In this document: positions 25,414 to 34,570 of the stretch, piece by piece
Layout: the number at the start of each line of letters is the position of its first letter
Numbering within the stretch: the first letter of the stretch is position 1
Assembly: GCF_000428785.1 (NCBI RefSeq)
Contig: NZ_AUAP01000003.1
Coordinates: 1-64,000 of the forward strand
Length of the DNA: 64,000 bases
DNA from: Conchiformibius kuhniae DSM 17694
GTDB lineage: Bacteria; Pseudomonadota; Gammaproteobacteria; Burkholderiales; Neisseriaceae
Direction: 5' to 3'
The notes under the pieces: model-generated
Databases searched by the model: none
Seen by the model: the letters and a program-made list of their open reading frames with translations, nothing else
What the model was told of the DNA's origin: nothing
Program-made: the position numbers and the translations under genes

Positions 25414-28080
25414 ATGCAAAATACAAAAAACATCCAAATACCAAACACATCGTCTAATCAACCCCGCTACCGCCTAACCAAAATCGGCGAGCAAATGGCA
25501 CGGTTGCCGATTGACCCCAAAATCGCCCGCATTTTATTGGCAGCACAAAAGCATGATTGTGTGGCGGAAATTTTGGTCATTGTCTCCGCACTGTCCATTC
25601 AAGACCCGCGCGAACGCCCGTTGGAAGCGCGGGAGGCGGCGAACAAGGCACACGAGCGTTTTGCCGATAAGCAATCCGATTTTCTCGCCTATTTGAATAT
25701 TTGGGACAACTTCCAGCGCGAGCGCGATAAGGGTTTGACCAATAAGCAATTGGTGCAGTGGTGTCATCAATATTTTCTGTCGCATTTGCGGATGCGCGAG
25801 TGGCGCGAATTGCACCGCCAGCTTGCGGAAATTGCGGTGGAAATGGGTTTGACCAGCAAAGAACGCGCTTTCAGGCAGCCTGAAAAACAGGCGCAACTGA
25901 TGCCGTCCGAAAATCAGGGCGACCAAGATTTGTCCGCCAAGTTCAAACAAAAACAATTGGATAAAAAACAGCACCGCGCCCAAATCCGTGCCAAAAAAGA
26001 TGCGGGCTACGAACAAATCCACCGCGCCTTGCTCACGGGCTTGATTGCCAATGTCGGCATGAAATCGCCCGACAGCCACGACTACACCGGCGCGCGCGGC
26101 AGCCGTTTTTTCCTGTTTCCCGCGTCCGCGCTGTTCAAAAGCAAACCGAAATGGGTGATGGCGGCAGAACTGACTGAAACCACAAAGCTTTACGCCCGCG
26201 ATGTTGCCGAAATCAAGCCGGAATGGATTGAGCAGGAAGCGGCGCATTTGGTGCGTTATCATTATTTTGAGCCGCATTGGGAACAGAAACGCGGCGAAGT
26301 GGTGGCGGCGGAACGGGTTACGCTCTACGGTTTGACCGTGCTGCCGCGCCGTCCGATTGCCTACGGCAAGGTTGCGCCCGATGAAGCGCGGGAGATTTTT
26401 ATCCGCAGCGCGCTGGTGGCGCAGGAATGCGATTTGAAAGCGCCGTTTTTTGTGCATAATCAAAAACTGATACGCGAAATCAGCGAGTTGGAGCACAAAT
26501 CGCGCAAGCAGGACGTATTGGTGGACGAAGAAGCCTTGTTTGAGTTTTACAATCAAAGGCTGCCTGAACGTTATACGCCGTCTGAAAAACAGTCGCTGCC
26601 CATCGCCGACATCCGCACCTTTGAAGCGTGGCGCAAAACCGCCGAGCGCGACAATCCGCACCTGCTGTTTCTCACCCGCGAAGAACTGATGCAGCACGCC
26701 GCCGCCCACATTACCGAAGAACAGTTCCCCAAATTTTGGCGCAATACAGACGGCAAATTCCCGCTTTCCTACCGTTTTGAACCGCATCACCCGCTTGACG
26801 GCGTAACCCTGACCGTGCCGCTTACCGTGCTGAACCGCCTCAATCCCTCCGAACTGGAATGGCTGGTTCCGGGCATGATACGCGAAAAATTACAGTTACT
26901 GATTAAAGCCTTACCGAAACAAATCCGCCGCGTGTGCGTACCCGTTCCCGACTTTATCACCGCCTTTCTCGCCGCCGACCCCGACCGCAGCCGTCCGATT
27001 TTGCCGCAACTCGCCCACGCCGTTGCCAAAACCGCCGGCGATATGCGCCTGTTGGAACAGATTAATTTGGACGATTGGGCGGCGCAGCCCCTGCCCGAAC
27101 ATTGCCGTTTCAATATCCGCGTGATTGATGACGGCAAACAGGAACTGGCGTGCGGGCGCGATTTGGTGCATATCCAGCAGCAGCTCGGCAACGCCGCCGC
27201 GCTCACCTTCCGAGACAATACCCAAGAATTTGAACGGGATACGGTAACGAATTGGGACATCGGCACGCTGCCTGAAAGCATCAAATTCGCACGCGGCAAA
27301 CAACAGCTTACCGGCTATCTTGCCCTGCAAAAAGAAAAAAACGGCAACATCGCCCTGCGCCTGTTTGACACCCGCGAAGCCGCCGACCAAGCCCACCGTC
27401 AAGGCGTGATTGCGCTGATGCAGCTTCAACTCAAAGAGCATATGAAAGATTTAAACAAAGGCATTCAAGGATTTACCGAAGCGGCGATGCTGCTCAAACA
27501 CATTCCCGCCGACACCTTGCGCGATGATTTGACTGCCGCCGTGTGCGACCGTGCTTTTATCGGCGAAGACGAACTGCCGCGCAACGAAAAAGCCTTTAAA
27601 GAACAAATTAAACGCGCCCGCAGCCGTCTGCCTGCCGTGAAAGAAGCCTTGAGCCGCCATTTGCAGGACACCGCCGCCGCCTATGCCGAACTCAACGGCA
27701 AACTCGGCAAACACCCGCTCACCCCCCTGCTGCGCCAACGCCTGAATGTTCTGCTGTCTGCCGGTTTCGCCACGCGCACGCCGTGGACGCAATGGGCGCG
27801 GCTGACTATCTATTTGAAAGCAATGGTGTTTCGTATGGAAAAATATTCGGGCAATCCGGCGCGTGATGCGGCGCGGGAAGCGGATATTCAGCAGCTTGAA
27901 GCGGTGTGGCAAGAGAAGGTGCAATCGCTGGCGCGGCAGAATTTGCCTGTTTCAGGCAGCCTGAATGATTTTTTGTGGCAACTGGAGGAATTGCGGGTTT
28001 CCTTGTTTGCGCAGGAGTTGAAGACGCCGTATCCGGTTTCAATTAAGAGATTAATTAAATATTTGAAAGATATTGAATAA
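25414..28080 (+). pseudogene. hrpA: HrpA RNA helicase, 3' fragment
   Basis: 888 codons open without interruption. The family sequence resumes at RYRLTKIGEQMARLP (about residue 18) and includes ALSIQDPRERPLEARE, the ratchet and OB-like region, and the long C-terminal DUF3418 domain. No helicase motifs remain; these are on the 5' fragment. An in-frame ATG at 25414 could start translation, but no ribosome-binding site is visible, so expression may rely on readthrough from the methyltransferase. Uptake sequences lie inside the frame at 25870 and 27951. That so long a frame is intact argues for a recent interruption or for function as a split protein. Confidence 0.9.
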
Positions 28081-28140
28081 TAGAAATTAAAAATACTTAA
28101 AAATACCCATAACCACATATTGACCACGACCATCCAACTA

Positions 28141-28170
28141 TTGACAAATTTTCTAAATTTAATTTATTAT
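28141..28170 (+). promoter_or_regulatory. strong promoter of the DRT2-like RNA / RT locus
   Basis: TTGACA (28141-28146, perfect) and TATTAT (28165-28170) with 18-bp spacing. The start of transcription should be about 28177, 283 bp before the reverse transcriptase start codon. This long untranslated leader is the main reason to expect a non-coding RNA here. Confidence 0.7.
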
Positions 28171-28176
28171 TACAAA

Positions 28177-28459
28177 GCCTACTTTTTCAGGAAGCAGGGA
28201 AGCTGTAACAGTTTGTCAAGCACGCATTGGTATCAATGCGCGACAAGACGAGCGGGATTATGATGTGTCGTATTGCATAAATGCGCCTCCGTAATCAAGT
28301 TATGGTGAGTGTACTCCACTCTTAACATATAATGGCATTTTAAACGGGGTAATAAAAGTTACCCTCGGCTATACTGGGGAGCGCTAGAATTAGGACTGCC
28401 ATAATCCTGCTCCCTAGTTTTGCTAACTCATTAAAAGGTCTAATCTAAATAGTGTTCCT
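28177..28459 (+). ncRNA. predicted DRT2 template RNA
   Basis: About 283 nt between the promoter and the reverse transcriptase gene, rich in hairpins. These are: TTGTC...GACAA enclosing CGCATTG-GTAT-CAATGCG (28214-28245); GATTA/TAATC (28256-28296); GAGTG-TACTC-CACTC (28307-28321); GGGTAA-TAAAAG-TTACCC (28347-28364); and GGGAGC...GCTCCC with inner AGGA/TCCT (28377-28414). A perfect TATAAT at 28328-28333 has no good -35 in the linear sequence. In characterised DRT2 systems such an RNA is copied by rolling-circle reverse transcription into a repeating gene. That this one does so is inference. Confidence 0.6.
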
Positions 28460-29773
28460 ATGATAAAAAAACCTAATCATCCTTGGTTTAAAAAAAAGGG
28501 ATATCTACACTTTGATATGCCAATTTCAGTTAAACAAGCAGAATCCCTTGTTTTATCAAAACAAAATATTAAGTCGCATAGTTTTTACCCGTTTCTGCAT
28601 TACGAGATACCCAAATTAAAAGTAAGAGTAATTGATGGGAAAATTACTCGCGACAAGAAAAGTAACCCAAATATCAAAAAACGTCCTATTTCATATGCAG
28701 CACATCGAGATAGTCATATTTTTGCATACTATAATTATATTCTTTCACAAAAATATGAAGACATCATCCTAAATAGTTACAATCATTTAGACAAATGTGT
28801 TTTAGCATTTAGAAAACTAGGCAAAAGTAACATAGATTTTGCAAAACTTGCATTTGATACTATTAGAGAACTTGGTAATTGCTCTGTTTTAGCATTGGAT
28901 ATCACGGGATTTTTTGATAATTTAAACCATGAGATTTTGAAGAAATCATGGTGCAGAATTTTAAATACAGATATTTTACCTGAAGACCATTATGCAGTTT
29001 ATCGTGCAATAACAAAATTTTCTAAAATTAATGTAAATGACGTTTTGCAACATTTTTGCATTCCCAAAAATACAGCAAATCTAAAATCATATAAGCGCAT
29101 TTGTTCTGCACAAGAATTTCGTAGCTTTAGAAAGCAATATCCAAACAAAATTACTCAAAATAGTAAAAATATAGGTATTCCCCAAGGTTCCCCTATTAGT
29201 GCCCTATTATCCAATATTTATATGTTAGATTTTGACATTTCTGTTTTTGAATATATCAACAAGTTAAATAAAAATTTTGTATATATGCGATATTGCGACG
29301 ACATTCTATGTATTGTCAATAAAGAAAATATAAACGCAGTAAATGATTTTGTTATTAAAAAAATAGAAGAGCTGAGATTAACCATTAATCAGGAGAAAAC
29401 CGAGATTGTTCACTTTTCTCAATATCAAGCCAAGCAATTAAAAAGTGATAGAGCATTACAATATTTAGGATTTATTATGGAGAACAACTCCATCAGTTTG
29501 CGTTCTACAGGACTCACTCGTTATTCCAATAGAATGAAGCGAGGAGTAAGTTTAGCAAAGCAAACTCATAGAAAATATTCCATTATCAGAAGTAGTAGAG
29601 GAAAACCTATAAAAAAATTATATAAGAAGCAGTTATATTCAAGATACAGCCACTTCGGTAGGCGTAATTTCATTTCATATGGAAAAAAAGCAGCAACTGC
29701 TTTTAAATCTAAAATTATTAGCAAGCAATTATATTCTTTGCATAAACGGTTAATTAGAGAAATAGCATCATAA
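28460..29773 (+). CDS. drt2: antiviral reverse transcriptase, DRT2 type
   Basis: A 437-residue reverse transcriptase with no fused domain. Motif A LDITGFFDNLNH starts at Asp147; GIPQGSPISALLSNIY is at about 239-254 and the catalytic RYCDD at 277-281. The N-terminal KGYLHFD, RPISYAAH and the C-terminal LQYLGF...RYSNRMKRGVSLAK are features I associate with the DRT2 (UG2) family. In that group, RT and an upstream RNA make a toxic repetitive gene during phage infection. It lacks a maturase domain and the retron VTG tract. It is very AT-rich, clearly foreign to the backbone. The stop is 2 bp before mutM. Confidence 0.75.
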   Translation: MIKKPNHPWFKKKGYLHFDMPISVKQAESLVLSKQNIKSHSFYPFLHYEIPKLKVRVIDGKITRDKKSNPNIKKRPISYAAHRDSHIFAYYNYILSQKYEDIILNSYNHLDKCVLAFRKLGKSNIDFAKLAFDTIRELGNCSVLALDITGFFDNLNHEILKKSWCRILNTDILPEDHYAVYRAITKFSKINVNDVLQHFCIPKNTANLKSYKRICSAQEFRSFRKQYPNKITQNSKNIGIPQGSPISALLSNIYMLDFDISVFEYINKLNKNFVYMRYCDDILCIVNKENINAVNDFVIKKIEELRLTINQEKTEIVHFSQYQAKQLKSDRALQYLGFIMENNSISLRSTGLTRYSNRMKRGVSLAKQTHRKYSIIRSSRGKPIKKLYKKQLYSRYSHFGRRNFISYGKKAATAFKSKIISKQLYSLHKRLIREIAS

Positions 29774-29775
29774 TT

Positions 29776-30594
29776 ATGCCCGAACTCCCCGAAGTAGAAA
29801 CCACCCTGCGCGGCATCGCCCCGTATATCAACAGTAAAACCGTTTCCCGCGTAACAGTGCGCCAGCCCAAATTGCGCTGGCCTGTCCCCGCCGATTTGCC
29901 CGATACCCTGCGCGGGCAAACCGTGCGCGAATGCCGCCGCCGTGCCAAATATCTGATTATCCGTTTTGATATGGGTATTTTATTGATTCATTTAGGCATG
30001 TCAGGCAGCCTGCGTGTGTTTCGCGGCGATGCGCCCGATGCGGGTAAACACGACCATGTGGACATCGCGTTTGCCGACAACACCGTTTTGCGTTACCACG
30101 ACCCGCGCCGTTTCGGTGCGGTTTTGTGGTTTGCGGGGGTGGCGGAGCATCACCCTTTGTTGGCGAATTTGGGCGTTGAGCCTTTGCAAGACGGTTTTAC
30201 CGCCGAATACCTGTTCGCCGTGCTGCAAAAGCAGTCGCGCCCGATTAAAACGGCGTTGATGGACAATGCCGTAGTGGTCGGCGTGGGCAATATTTATGCC
30301 AACGAAAGCCTGTTTCAGGCAGCCTTGTTGCCGACCCGACCCGCCAAGTCTTTGAGTTTGGACGACTGCGCCCGTTTGGTGGCGGCGGTGAAAGCGATTT
30401 TGGCGCGGGCAATTGAAAAAGGCGGCAGCACGCTGCGCGATTTTGTCGATAGCGAAGGCAAAAGCGGTTATTTCCAGCAGGAATATGCGGTGTACGGGCG
30501 TGCGGGTTTGCCGTGTCCGCAGTGCGCCGCGCCGGTTGAAAAAAGCGTGATTGGGCAGCGCGGTACGTTTTATTGTGCCGTATGCCAAATTTAG
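29776..30594 (+). CDS. mutM: formamidopyrimidine-DNA glycosylase
   Basis: A 272-residue bifunctional glycosylase/AP lyase that removes 8-oxoguanine. The N-terminal PELPEVET supplies the catalytic Pro and Glu after Met removal, Lys58 lies in RRAKYL, and the C-terminal zinc finger is CPQC...CAVC. It starts 2 bp after the reverse transcriptase stop, so its native upstream region has been replaced. Translation now depends on AGAGAAA at the end of the RT gene or on coupling. Confidence 0.95.
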   Translation: MPELPEVETTLRGIAPYINSKTVSRVTVRQPKLRWPVPADLPDTLRGQTVRECRRRAKYLIIRFDMGILLIHLGMSGSLRVFRGDAPDAGKHDHVDIAFADNTVLRYHDPRRFGAVLWFAGVAEHHPLLANLGVEPLQDGFTAEYLFAVLQKQSRPIKTALMDNAVVVGVGNIYANESLFQAALLPTRPAKSLSLDDCARLVAAVKAILARAIEKGGSTLRDFVDSEGKSGYFQQEYAVYGRAGLPCPQCAAPVEKSVIGQRGTFYCAVCQI

Positions 30595-30606
30595 GGGCTG
30601 TTGTAC

Positions 30607-30648
30607 AATACCCGAAACGGTCGATGCGACAGGTTTCGGGTATTTTTT
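30607..30648 (+). terminator. Rho-independent terminator after mutM
   Basis: AATACCCGAAAC (30607-30618) pairs fully with GTTTCGGGTATT (30633-30644) around a 14-base loop, followed by six T. The T-run touches the ATG of the next gene at 30649. Confidence 0.85.
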
Positions 30649-31581
30649 ATGGAATCGATTTTGGAATTGCGCCATTTGCGGACTTTGACGGCGCTGGCGG
30701 ATACGGGCAATGTGTCGGCGGCGGCGGGACGGGTGTTTTTGACCCAATCGGCGTTGTCGCACCAAATCCGCATGTTGGAAAAGCATTTCGGCACGCCCTT
30801 GTTTGAACGCAAATCCGTGCCTTTGCGCTTTACCCCTGCGGGCGAGCGTTTGTTGAAGCTGGCGCGGGAAATTTTGCCTTCGGTGGCGGCGGCGGAGCGC
30901 GATTTGACCCAAATCGTTCACGGTGAAGCGGGGCAGTTGCGTTTGGCGGTGGAGTGCCACACCTGTTTTGATTGGCTGATGCCCGCGATGGGCGTGTTTC
31001 GTCCGCAGTGGCCGCAGGTGGAGTTGGACATCGTGTCGGGGTTTCAGGCAGACCCTGTGGCGTTGTTGTTGGCGCAACGGGCGGATTTGGCGGTGGTTTC
31101 TGAAGCGGTGGCGCAGCCCGATATTGTGTTTTATCCGCTTTTTGCCTACGAAACGGTGGGCATTTGTGCGCCCGAACACCCGCTTGCGGCACAAAAAATC
31201 TGGCAGGCACAGGATTTTGCCGATGAAACGCTGATTAGCTATCCCGTGCCGGACGATATGTTGGATTTGTTGCGCAAAGTGCTGTTGCCGCAGGGAATTT
31301 ATCCGCAGCGCCGTACCAGCGAACTCACCATTGCCATTGTGCAGTTGGTGGCGAGCCGGCGCGGGATTGCCGCGCTGCCGCGTTGGTCGGTGCTGCCCTA
31401 TGTGGAGAAAAACTATATTGTGGCGCGACAAATCGGGCGTCCGCCCCTACAAAGCGAGCTGTACGCCGCTTTGCGCCGCCAAGATGCCCAACGCGCTTAT
31501 CTGAACGACTTTTGCGCCATCATGCGCCGCGAGAGCTTTGCCAATCTCGAAGGGCTGACCCCGCTTGCCAACAGCCCTTGA
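30649..31581 (+). CDS. metR: LysR-type regulator, MetR-like
   Basis: A 310-residue LysR-family transcription factor. The winged helix-turn-helix at residues 7-65 reads LRHLRTLTALADTGNVSAAA...TQSALSHQIRMLE. The effector domain contains VECHTCFDWLMP and SGFQADPVALLL, close to MetR, the homocysteine-responsive activator of methionine synthesis. No met gene adjoins it in this window. The ATG immediately follows the mutM terminator and has no Shine-Dalgarno, so its transcript must arise inside or through that hairpin. Confidence 0.85.
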   Translation: MESILELRHLRTLTALADTGNVSAAAGRVFLTQSALSHQIRMLEKHFGTPLFERKSVPLRFTPAGERLLKLAREILPSVAAAERDLTQIVHGEAGQLRLAVECHTCFDWLMPAMGVFRPQWPQVELDIVSGFQADPVALLLAQRADLAVVSEAVAQPDIVFYPLFAYETVGICAPEHPLAAQKIWQAQDFADETLISYPVPDDMLDLLRKVLLPQGIYPQRRTSELTIAIVQLVASRRGIAALPRWSVLPYVEKNYIVARQIGRPPLQSELYAALRRQDAQRAYLNDFCAIMRRESFANLEGLTPLANSP

Positions 31582-31725
31582 ACATACAGGGTTTTGTCCT
31601 TATATTCCCGATTGAAAAACAAGTTATCGCTCTATTTTCCGCCAAAATTTCCTATCGGTTTTTCCCCTTGTTTCCCCTTGGTCAAACAAGGGGAAAACGC
31701 CGCGCCGCACAACAGGAGAACCGCC

Positions 31726-33903
31726 ATGACCGAACTTGCCGAACTGCGCCAACGTTACACCGACCACGCCGCCACCTTGCCCGATGGTGCGCGGCAGTCG
31801 CTGCTCAATGCTCTTGCCCTTGCCGACACGCACTATCCCGCCGATGCGCGTGGCACGCAGGCGGGCGAACCTTTGATGCCGCGCCTGCTTTCCGCCGCGC
31901 TGATGGTGGCGGAGATGGACTTGCTGCCCGATGCCGTTGCCGCCACCGTACTCACCAACCTGCCGCGTTTTTACCCCGATTGGGCAGAAACCATTACCGA
32001 ACAATGCGGCGCGTCCGTGTGCCAACTCGTGCGCGGCATTGACGAAGTGCAAAAACTCACCCACCTCACCCGCATGGACGCGCACGCCACCCCCGAAGAA
32101 CGCGCCCGCCAAGCCGAAACCATGCGCAAAATGCTGCTGGCGATGGTGTCCGACATCCGCGTGGTGCTGATTAAACTCGCGTTGCGCACCCGCACCATGC
32201 AGTATTTGAGCCAAGTTCCCGACAGCCCCGCCGTGCGCACCCTTGCCAAAGAAACGTTGGACATTTTCGCCCCGCTCGCCAACCGCTTGGGCGTGTGGCA
32301 GCTCAAATGGCAGCTCGAAGACTTGGGTTTCCGCCACCACAACCCCGAAGAATACCGCCGCATCGCCAAACTGCTGGACGAAAAACGCGAAGAACGCTTG
32401 GAATACATTGAAAATTTTCTCAACACCCTGCGCGGCGAAATGGACAAAGCCCGCATTCATTATGACGTGGCAGGCCGTCCCAAGCACATTTATTCCATTT
32501 ACAAAAAAATGGTCAAGAAAAAGCTGGACTTTGACGGCTTGTACGACATTCGCGCCGTGCGGATTTTGGTGGACAGCGTGGCGGAGTGTTACAGCACTTT
32601 GGGCATCGTCCACAGCCTGTGGCAGCCGATTCCGGGCGAGTTTGACGACTATATTGCCAATCCGAAAGGCAACGGCTATAAAAGTTTGCACACCGTGATT
32701 GTCGGGCCGCAGGACAAGGGCATCGAAGTGCAAATCCGCACCTTTGAAATGCACGAGTTCAACGAATTCGGCGTGGCGGCGCACTGGCGTTACAAAGAGG
32801 GCGGCAAGGGCGACAGTGCCTACGAACAAAAAATCGCGTGGTTGCGCCAACTGCTGGATTGGCGCGAAAACATGGCGCAAAGCGGCACGGAAGATTTGGC
32901 GTCCGCCTTTCAAACCGAATTGTTCAACGACACCATTTATGTGCTGACCCCGCACGGCAAAGTGTTGTCGCTGCCTGCGGGCGCCACGCCGATTGATTTT
33001 GCCTACGCGCTGCACAGCGATTTGGGCGACCGTTGTCGCGGCGCGAAAGTGGACGGGCAAATCGTGCCTTTGTCCACCGCTTTGGAAAACGGGCAGCGCG
33101 TGGAAATCATCGCCGCGAAAACAGGCGAACCTTCGGTGAACTGGTTGCACGAAGGCTGGGTGAAAAGCAGTCGCGCCATCGGCAAAATCCGCGCCCATAT
33201 CCGCCGCCAAAACGCCGAAACCATTCGCGAAGACGGCAAAAACCAGTTTGACAAAATCGTGGCGAAAATCCACCCGAAGCCAAACCAGCAGCAGCTTTGC
33301 GAAAAACTGGGTTTCAGGCAGCTTGAGGATTTGTACACCGCCATCGGGCAGGGCGAACTCACGCCCCGCGCCGTGCAAAAAGCCTGCGAAACCGCGCCGC
33401 CGCCGCCGCCCGTTAATCCGCAAAGCATTGTCCGCAAGTCAAAAATCAAAAAAACGGGCGGTAACGGCGTGTTGGTGGACGGCGAGGACGGCTTGATGAC
33501 CAATTTGGCAAAATGCTGCAAACCCGCGCCGCCCGACCTGATTGGCGGTTTCGTTACCCGCGAGCGCGGCATTTCCATTCACCGCCAAAGCTGTACGGAT
33601 TTCGTCAATTTGTCGCGGCAGCACCCCGAAAAAGTGCTGCCCGCAAGCTGGGCGGCGGACGGCGCGGAACAGGTGTTTGCCATCGGCATTGAGGTGCGGG
33701 CGCACGACCGTGCCGGTTTGCTGCGCGATGTGTCCGACACTTTTACCCGCCACAAGCTGAACGTTACCGCCGTGCAAACGCAGTCGCGCAATCTGGAAGC
33801 GGCGATGCGCTTTACGCTGGAGGTGAAGCAGGTGGACGATTTGCCGCGCGTGCTGGCATCGGTGGCGGAGGTGAAGGGTGTGATGAGTGTGATGCGTTTG
33901 TAA
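31726..33903 (+). CDS. relA: (p)ppGpp synthetase RelA
   Basis: A 725-residue stringent-response enzyme transferring pyrophosphate from ATP to GTP/GDP on stalled ribosomes. The N-terminal hydrolase domain lacks the HD residues (LLPDAVAATVLTNL instead of HDTVED), so this is the synthetase-only RelA type. The synthetase region shows GRPKHIYSIYKKM and ANPKGNGYKSLHTV; TGS (TPHGKVLSLP), zinc-finger and ACT domains follow. AGGAG precedes the ATG at 31726; a frame running further upstream is not needed. Confidence 0.93.
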   Translation: MTELAELRQRYTDHAATLPDGARQSLLNALALADTHYPADARGTQAGEPLMPRLLSAALMVAEMDLLPDAVAATVLTNLPRFYPDWAETITEQCGASVCQLVRGIDEVQKLTHLTRMDAHATPEERARQAETMRKMLLAMVSDIRVVLIKLALRTRTMQYLSQVPDSPAVRTLAKETLDIFAPLANRLGVWQLKWQLEDLGFRHHNPEEYRRIAKLLDEKREERLEYIENFLNTLRGEMDKARIHYDVAGRPKHIYSIYKKMVKKKLDFDGLYDIRAVRILVDSVAECYSTLGIVHSLWQPIPGEFDDYIANPKGNGYKSLHTVIVGPQDKGIEVQIRTFEMHEFNEFGVAAHWRYKEGGKGDSAYEQKIAWLRQLLDWRENMAQSGTEDLASAFQTELFNDTIYVLTPHGKVLSLPAGATPIDFAYALHSDLGDRCRGAKVDGQIVPLSTALENGQRVEIIAAKTGEPSVNWLHEGWVKSSRAIGKIRAHIRRQNAETIREDGKNQFDKIVAKIHPKPNQQQLCEKLGFRQLEDLYTAIGQGELTPRAVQKACETAPPPPPVNPQSIVRKSKIKKTGGNGVLVDGEDGLMTNLAKCCKPAPPDLIGGFVTRERGISIHRQSCTDFVNLSRQHPEKVLPASWAADGAEQVFAIGIEVRAHDRAGLLRDVSDTFTRHKLNVTAVQTQSRNLEAAMRFTLEVKQVDDLPRVLASVAEVKGVMSVMRL

Positions 33904-33909
33904 AAAAGG

Positions 33910-33948
33910 TTTCAGGCAGCCTGCGTTTGGGAACGCGGCTGCCTGAAA
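33910..33948 (+). terminator. relA terminator built from inverted uptake sequences
   Basis: TTTCAGGCAGCCTGCGTT and AACGCGGCTGCCTGAAA form a long stem with a four-base loop and one bulged base. It lies 6 bp after the relA stop. Confidence 0.75.
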
Positions 33949-33970
33949 GAACATTTAAAGGATAAACAAA

Positions 33971-34570
33971 ATGTTAGGCTTGGCAATTTTATTCGGATTG
34001 GCGGTATGGTGTGTCGTTACCCTGATTGCCACGCTGATTGGCTACACAATCGGCAAGAAAAAGGGCATGGTAACGGGATTTATGCTGACGATGGGCGGCT
34101 GGTTGGTTTGGTGGGCGGTGGAGTTTGCCTATATTCAAGCGAAAGTCAGCTATTTGTGCCACACAGAAGCGGGAACAACCGTATATGTAACGCCCGAACA
34201 ATGGCGCAAACAGATTGGGGAGGCAGAGTGGCAAACCTTACAAGAAGATTTTAAAAATATTAGCAGTAATTGGACGGTTGAGTTTAATGGGAAAAAGTAT
34301 TATGGCTTAAATCAACCCAATAGACGATTGATTAACTTTTATGCTCGCGATAAGAATTCCGATGGTATTAGTGATTATGATGAAATTTATGTGGATAAAA
34401 TCACAAATCAAGTGTTATTTACTCAACGTTTCTTTTCAGTAGGCACACCAGCCATTGCAAACTCATTAGAGGGATTAAAATTTTGGCTGGATAGGGTTGA
34501 TGACTGTGGTCCTGATAATGATGAAGACAGGTTTTTTCATCGGAATTATACAAATTATTCAATAGAGTAA
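33971..34570 (+). CDS. membrane protein with EF-hand-like loop, unknown function
   Basis: A 199-residue protein I do not recognise. Two hydrophobic helices (about 2-27 and 34-55) are followed by a soluble domain of about 140 residues. That domain contains a calcium-loop-like DKNSDGISDYDE (about 127-138) and two cysteines. Base composition changes within the gene: the first third is GC-rich like the backbone, the rest AT-rich, which hints at a chimeric or imported 3' part. AAAGGATAAACAAA stands before the ATG. It may share a transcript with no other gene. Confidence 0.7.
   Translation: MLGLAILFGLAVWCVVTLIATLIGYTIGKKKGMVTGFMLTMGGWLVWWAVEFAYIQAKVSYLCHTEAGTTVYVTPEQWRKQIGEAEWQTLQEDFKNISSNWTVEFNGKKYYGLNQPNRRLINFYARDKNSDGISDYDEIYVDKITNQVLFTQRFFSVGTPAIANSLEGLKFWLDRVDDCGPDNDEDRFFHRNYTNYSIE

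Noticed and set aside
25534..26790. 418-codon minus-strand frame inside the hrpA 3' fragment
   Set aside because: Phe/Arg-rich antisense frame without a ribosome-binding site or family resemblance.
28460..29773. Reverse transcriptase as a group II intron ORF or retron RT
   Set aside because: There is no maturase or endonuclease domain, no intron domain V/VI structure, and the protein is longer than retron RTs and lacks their C-terminal VTG region.
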